Positions 61,712 through 64,000 of a DNA stretch of 64,000 bases are shown here, piece by piece. The notes under the pieces were generated by a model. The model made no database searches. It was not told the DNA's origin and saw only the letters and a program-made list of their open reading frames with translations. A program made the position numbers and the translations under genes. The DNA is from Roseivivax lentus (GTDB taxonomy: Bacteria > Pseudomonadota > Alphaproteobacteria > Rhodobacterales > Rhodobacteraceae). How positions within the stretch are numbered: position 1 is the stretch's first letter; each line of letters begins with the position of its first letter. The DNA is taken from contig NZ_FTOQ01000014.1 in assembly GCF_900156805.1 (NCBI RefSeq), positions 1 to 64,000 of the forward strand, written 5' to 3'.

Positions 61712-62308
61712 TCAGATATAAGGCATGGTGGCTTCGACGGACGGGCGACCCTTTTGCCGTTCGCGCCAAGCGCGAAGGTTCGGCAGGTCGGCCAGCCAGT
61801 CCCGATCGGTGAACCGGAAGACCACGTAGTCGATCAGCGTAACGGCGGCGAAGTTCGCGATGTCGGGCCGATCGGCGAAGTCGCGCGGCAGGTTGGCGTC
61901 AAGCCAGGCGAGACCGCTTGCGATGCTGCGAAACCGCTTGGAGCCGACCATGTCGGTGTCGAATTTGTCGCTCGACTTGCGGCCAATGATGATGGCCGTC
62001 GACGCCTCGGCTGCGCCCAGTGCAGGGGCGGCGATTTCGAGCGTGCGGGCGAGATCGTCCGACGGGTAGATGGACGGCTGGGCGACCTCGTCAAGATAGC
62101 GCAAGATGAGATGCGCCTCGGCAAAAACATGGCCGTCATCGGTCGTGAGCGTCGGGACGCGGCCCGCCGGGTTGGCCTTGAGGAAGACCTCGGGGTCAGC
62201 CCAGGGATCGACGATTTCCAGCTCGACCTTGTCTGCGAGACCCTTCTCTTCGATGGCGAGTCGCACCAGACGGACGAAAGGCGACGTGGTGTTGATATAG
62301 AGATGCAT
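61712..62308 (-). CDS. Glutathione S-transferase
   Basis: This 198-residue cytosolic GST has a thioredoxin-fold N-domain (about 1-75) with SPFVRLVRLAIEEKG, NPAGRVPTL (the cis-Pro glutathione site) and FAEAHLILRYLDE, and an all-helical C-domain. The catalytic residue near the N-terminus (Thr8-Ser9 in NTTSPF) is Ser/Thr-like. It conjugates glutathione to an electrophile, or acts in isomerisation. It lies 10 bases after the SDR gene and 18 before the dehydrogenase. Confidence 0.92.
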   Translation of the reverse strand: MHLYINTTSPFVRLVRLAIEEKGLADKVELEIVDPWADPEVFLKANPAGRVPTLTTDDGHVFAEAHLILRYLDEVAQPSIYPSDDLARTLEIAAPALGAAEASTAIIIGRKSSDKFDTDMVGSKRFRSIASGLAWLDANLPRDFADRPDIANFAAVTLIDYVVFRFTDRDWLADLPNLRAWRERQKGRPSVEATMPYI

Positions 62309-62318
62309 GGGCCTCTCC

Positions 62319-63116
62319 TCACTTGACCTTGAGCGTGATGCCGCCGTCGATCACCAATTCGATGCCCGTGATGTGCTTGGCCTCGTCCGAGGCCAGGAAC
62401 ACGCTGGCCCAGGCGACGTCCCATCCGTCGCCCATCTGTCCGAGCGGCACAAGGGCATCGCGCGCCTTCACCATCGCCTCGGTCGAGCCGTAGACGGCTG
62501 TGACGTTGCCAGCGTGGATCAAGGGTGTGTTCATCAGCCCCGGCAGGATCGAGTTGCAGCGGATGCCCTTCGGCCCGTAGTTCAGCGCGATGTCGCGGGT
62601 GAAGGCGTTCACCGCCCCCTTGGACGCCGAATAGCTGATGCAACTGTAGCCTAGGCTGTGCGTCGAGGCGATGGACGATATATTGATGATCGACCCGCCA
62701 CCCTGTTTGGTCATGATCGGCAGGATGTTGCGGCAGGTCAGGTAGATCGACTTGACGTTGATCGCCATCAGCCGGTCCCATTGTTCGTCAGTCAGATCCT
62801 CCGGCCCGCCCGGGTCGATGATGCCGACATTGTTGTCGAGCACGTCGATGCGCCCGAAGGCCTCCATGCAGGCATTGACGGCAGCCTCCACCTGGTCCGC
62901 TTTCGAGACGTCGCAGACAGCGGTTTCGACCGTGCCACCTTCTTCTCGGATGATCTTGGCGGTTTCCTCGACGGCGTCCTTGTTGATGTCGAGCGCAAAG
63001 ATCTTGGCGCCTTCGCGCGCCATCGCCACGGCAGCGGCCTTTCCATTGCCCCAGCCGGCACCGATGGCACCCGCGCCCGAGAAGAAAACCACCTTGTCTT
63101 TCAATCTGTCGCCCAT
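62319..63116 (-). CDS. Short-chain dehydrogenase/reductase
   Basis: This 265-residue SDR has a cofactor motif SGAGAIGAGWGNGKA (TGxxxGxG-type with Ser for Thr), the structural NNVG motif, and the catalytic Ser/Tyr/Lys in NISSIAS and YSCISYSASKGAV. It ends with ITGIELVIDGGITLKV. The ATG at 63116 follows GAAGGGCGG, preferred over a longer start at 63215. It is the first gene of the minus-strand operon. The SDR/GST/aldehyde dehydrogenase combination resembles glutathione-dependent pathways for alcohols or epoxides, though the substrate is not known. Confidence 0.92.
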   Translation of the reverse strand: MGDRLKDKVVFFSGAGAIGAGWGNGKAAAVAMAREGAKIFALDINKDAVEETAKIIREEGGTVETAVCDVSKADQVEAAVNACMEAFGRIDVLDNNVGIIDPGGPEDLTDEQWDRLMAINVKSIYLTCRNILPIMTKQGGGSIINISSIASTHSLGYSCISYSASKGAVNAFTRDIALNYGPKGIRCNSILPGLMNTPLIHAGNVTAVYGSTEAMVKARDALVPLGQMGDGWDVAWASVFLASDEAKHITGIELVIDGGITLKVK

Positions 63117-63474
63117 GTCCGAGCCGCCCTTCCGTGATGCCGAGAGTTGCCGCACACTCGCGCGTGCGGATCGGATCCGGAAATATGAATGCAGTCTAAA
63201 CGCCAGAGGAAACACCTATACCGCTCATCGTAGCGCCCCTCCGGACAAGCGAATACATCCACGGAGCGCCTCAAAAACGATTGAATTCGCTGAGTTTCGC
63301 CCCCGAGCCGAAAGCTCCGCAGATAGCGATATAGAAAAAAGCTCTAATCGGCATGGGATTTCCGTCTTTGAAATCAATCGCCACCTCCCGCCATTGTCCG
63401 GCCACCGGCACAAGGGAGGGCACGACGTCTCAGGCACCGCCATCCGCCGGTTGAAACGGAAATGGAGGACTGCC
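63117..63474. promoter_or_regulatory. Divergent intergenic region
   Basis: These 358 bases between the SDR operon and the plus-strand binding-protein gene are A/T-richer than the genes and hold no ORF I can support. They must contain promoters for both sides. AATGGAGGA just before 63475 is the ribosome-binding site of the right-hand gene. No clear operator was found. Confidence 0.4.
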
Positions 63475-64000
63475 ATGAAATTCTCAACGCTCATGACCGC
63501 ATCGCTGCTGGCTTTGGCCGCTGGCCCTGCCGTCGCTCAGGACAAGACCATCAATATTGCCGGATTCGGCGCTTCGTCAGGTGTAGTCGGCATCTTCGGC
63601 CAAAACTCGGGCGCGGCGATGGCCGCCGCTGTCGAGAAGATCAACGCCGAAGGCGGTGTGACGCTGGCCGATGGATCCCAGGCGTCGCTTGTCACCACGT
63701 ATTACGACGACCGCTGCAATGCCGAGGAGGGTATTTCGGTTCTGCGCCGCATCGCTTCGACCGATGCGCTTGTCGCAGTCGGCCCGACCTGTTCGAACGT
63801 AGCCGAACCGCTGTTCGGCATCCTTCAGGCCAAGGTCGACGACGCGGGCGACACCGGGCTGCAATTCCCGGTCTTCACCGACGTCGCGATCAAGGGTGGC
63901 CTTGCCGGCATCTCGGAATGGGTGTTCCGCAACACGCCGTCCGAGTCGACGATGTACGACAGCCTCTTCGCCTGGATCCGCGAAACGCACCCGGATGCCA
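63475..64000 (+). CDS. Branched-chain-type ABC binding protein (cut by window edge)
   Basis: The first ~175 residues of a type I periplasmic binding protein. Signal peptide about 21 residues (LLALAAGPAVAQ), then INIAGFGASSGVVGIFG, KINAEGGVTLADG and VAVGPTCSNVAEPLFGILQ. GGAGGA lies 6 bases upstream of the ATG. It would be the first gene of another HAAT-type transporter, divergent from the SDR/GST operon. Its C-terminus is outside the window. Confidence 0.9.
   Translation, partial: MKFSTLMTASLLALAAGPAVAQDKTINIAGFGASSGVVGIFGQNSGAAMAAAVEKINAEGGVTLADGSQASLVTTYYDDRCNAEEGISVLRRIASTDALVAVGPTCSNVAEPLFGILQAKVDDAGDTGLQFPVFTDVAIKGGLAGISEWVFRNTPSESTMYDSLFAWIRETHPDA

Overview
This is about 64 kb of high-GC chromosomal DNA with tight, often overlapping (ATGA/GTGA) operons. 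Many uptake systems are present (two HAAT/Liv-type, one dipeptide-type, one NitT/TauT-type, one glucose-type), together with FCD-GntR and IclR regulators and IS6-family elements. Family content and style fit an alphaproteobacterium of the Rhodobacterales (Roseobacter/Paracoccaceae type). No rRNA or tRNA gene was seen, so the lineage is an inference.

Layout. 1-10.9 kb: an uncharacterised locus. The left edge holds the start of a secreted repeat protein. Then come two paralogous proteins of unknown function on the minus strand and, divergently, a small unknown protein, a winged-helix/TPR regulator, a PAP2-type phosphatase with an N-terminal (Asn-Ala-Leu)n repeat, and a subtilisin-like S8 protease. 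Short tandem repeats and palindromes sit in its intergenic spaces. 10.9-19.4 kb: a GntR-controlled catabolic/uptake locus with an aldo/keto reductase-RidA fusion, a TIGR04076-like protein, a second aldo/keto reductase and a complete LivGFHM-K transporter. 19.4-30.3 kb: cytochrome b561, then a block that looks like an undescribed pathway. One side has a CDP-alcohol phosphatidyltransferase, a sulfatase-fold membrane enzyme and an LPG-synthase-type membrane protein. The other has GTP cyclohydrolase II, an MDR dehydrogenase, a degenerate 6-pyruvoyltetrahydropterin synthase homologue, a methyltransferase and a RibD-C reductase. FkbM methyltransferase, inositol-monophosphatase-type phosphatase and GT4 glycosyltransferase genes follow.

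30.6-44.5 kb: a spermidine-synthase-like membrane protein, a Gfo/Idh oxidoreductase, an acetamidase, and an IclR regulator facing an operon for uptake and hydrolysis of a peptide or amidated compound (dipeptide-type ABC transporter, two M20 hydrolases, gamma-glutamyltransferase). 44.6-49.6 kb: a guanidine module. A guanidine-I (ykkC) riboswitch precedes a NitT/TauT-type ABC transporter, a GdmH-type guanidine hydrolase, a very histidine-rich protein and a 52-residue membrane peptide. Together they would sense, import and hydrolyse guanidine, and the His-rich protein is a candidate metal (nickel) store or chaperone for GdmH.

49.6-56.2 kb: a glucose/mannose-type ABC transporter divergent from an OmpR-type two-component system, reminiscent of GtsABCD with GltR/GtrS. 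56.2-59.7 kb: a mobile-element graveyard with a frameshifted integrase fragment, a decayed IS6 copy, an N-terminally truncated tyrosine recombinase, and an apparently intact IS6 element whose outer end is tandemly duplicated. 59.7-64 kb: peroxiredoxin, aldehyde dehydrogenase, glutathione S-transferase and SDR genes in one minus-strand operon, divergent from a branched-chain-type binding protein cut by the window edge.
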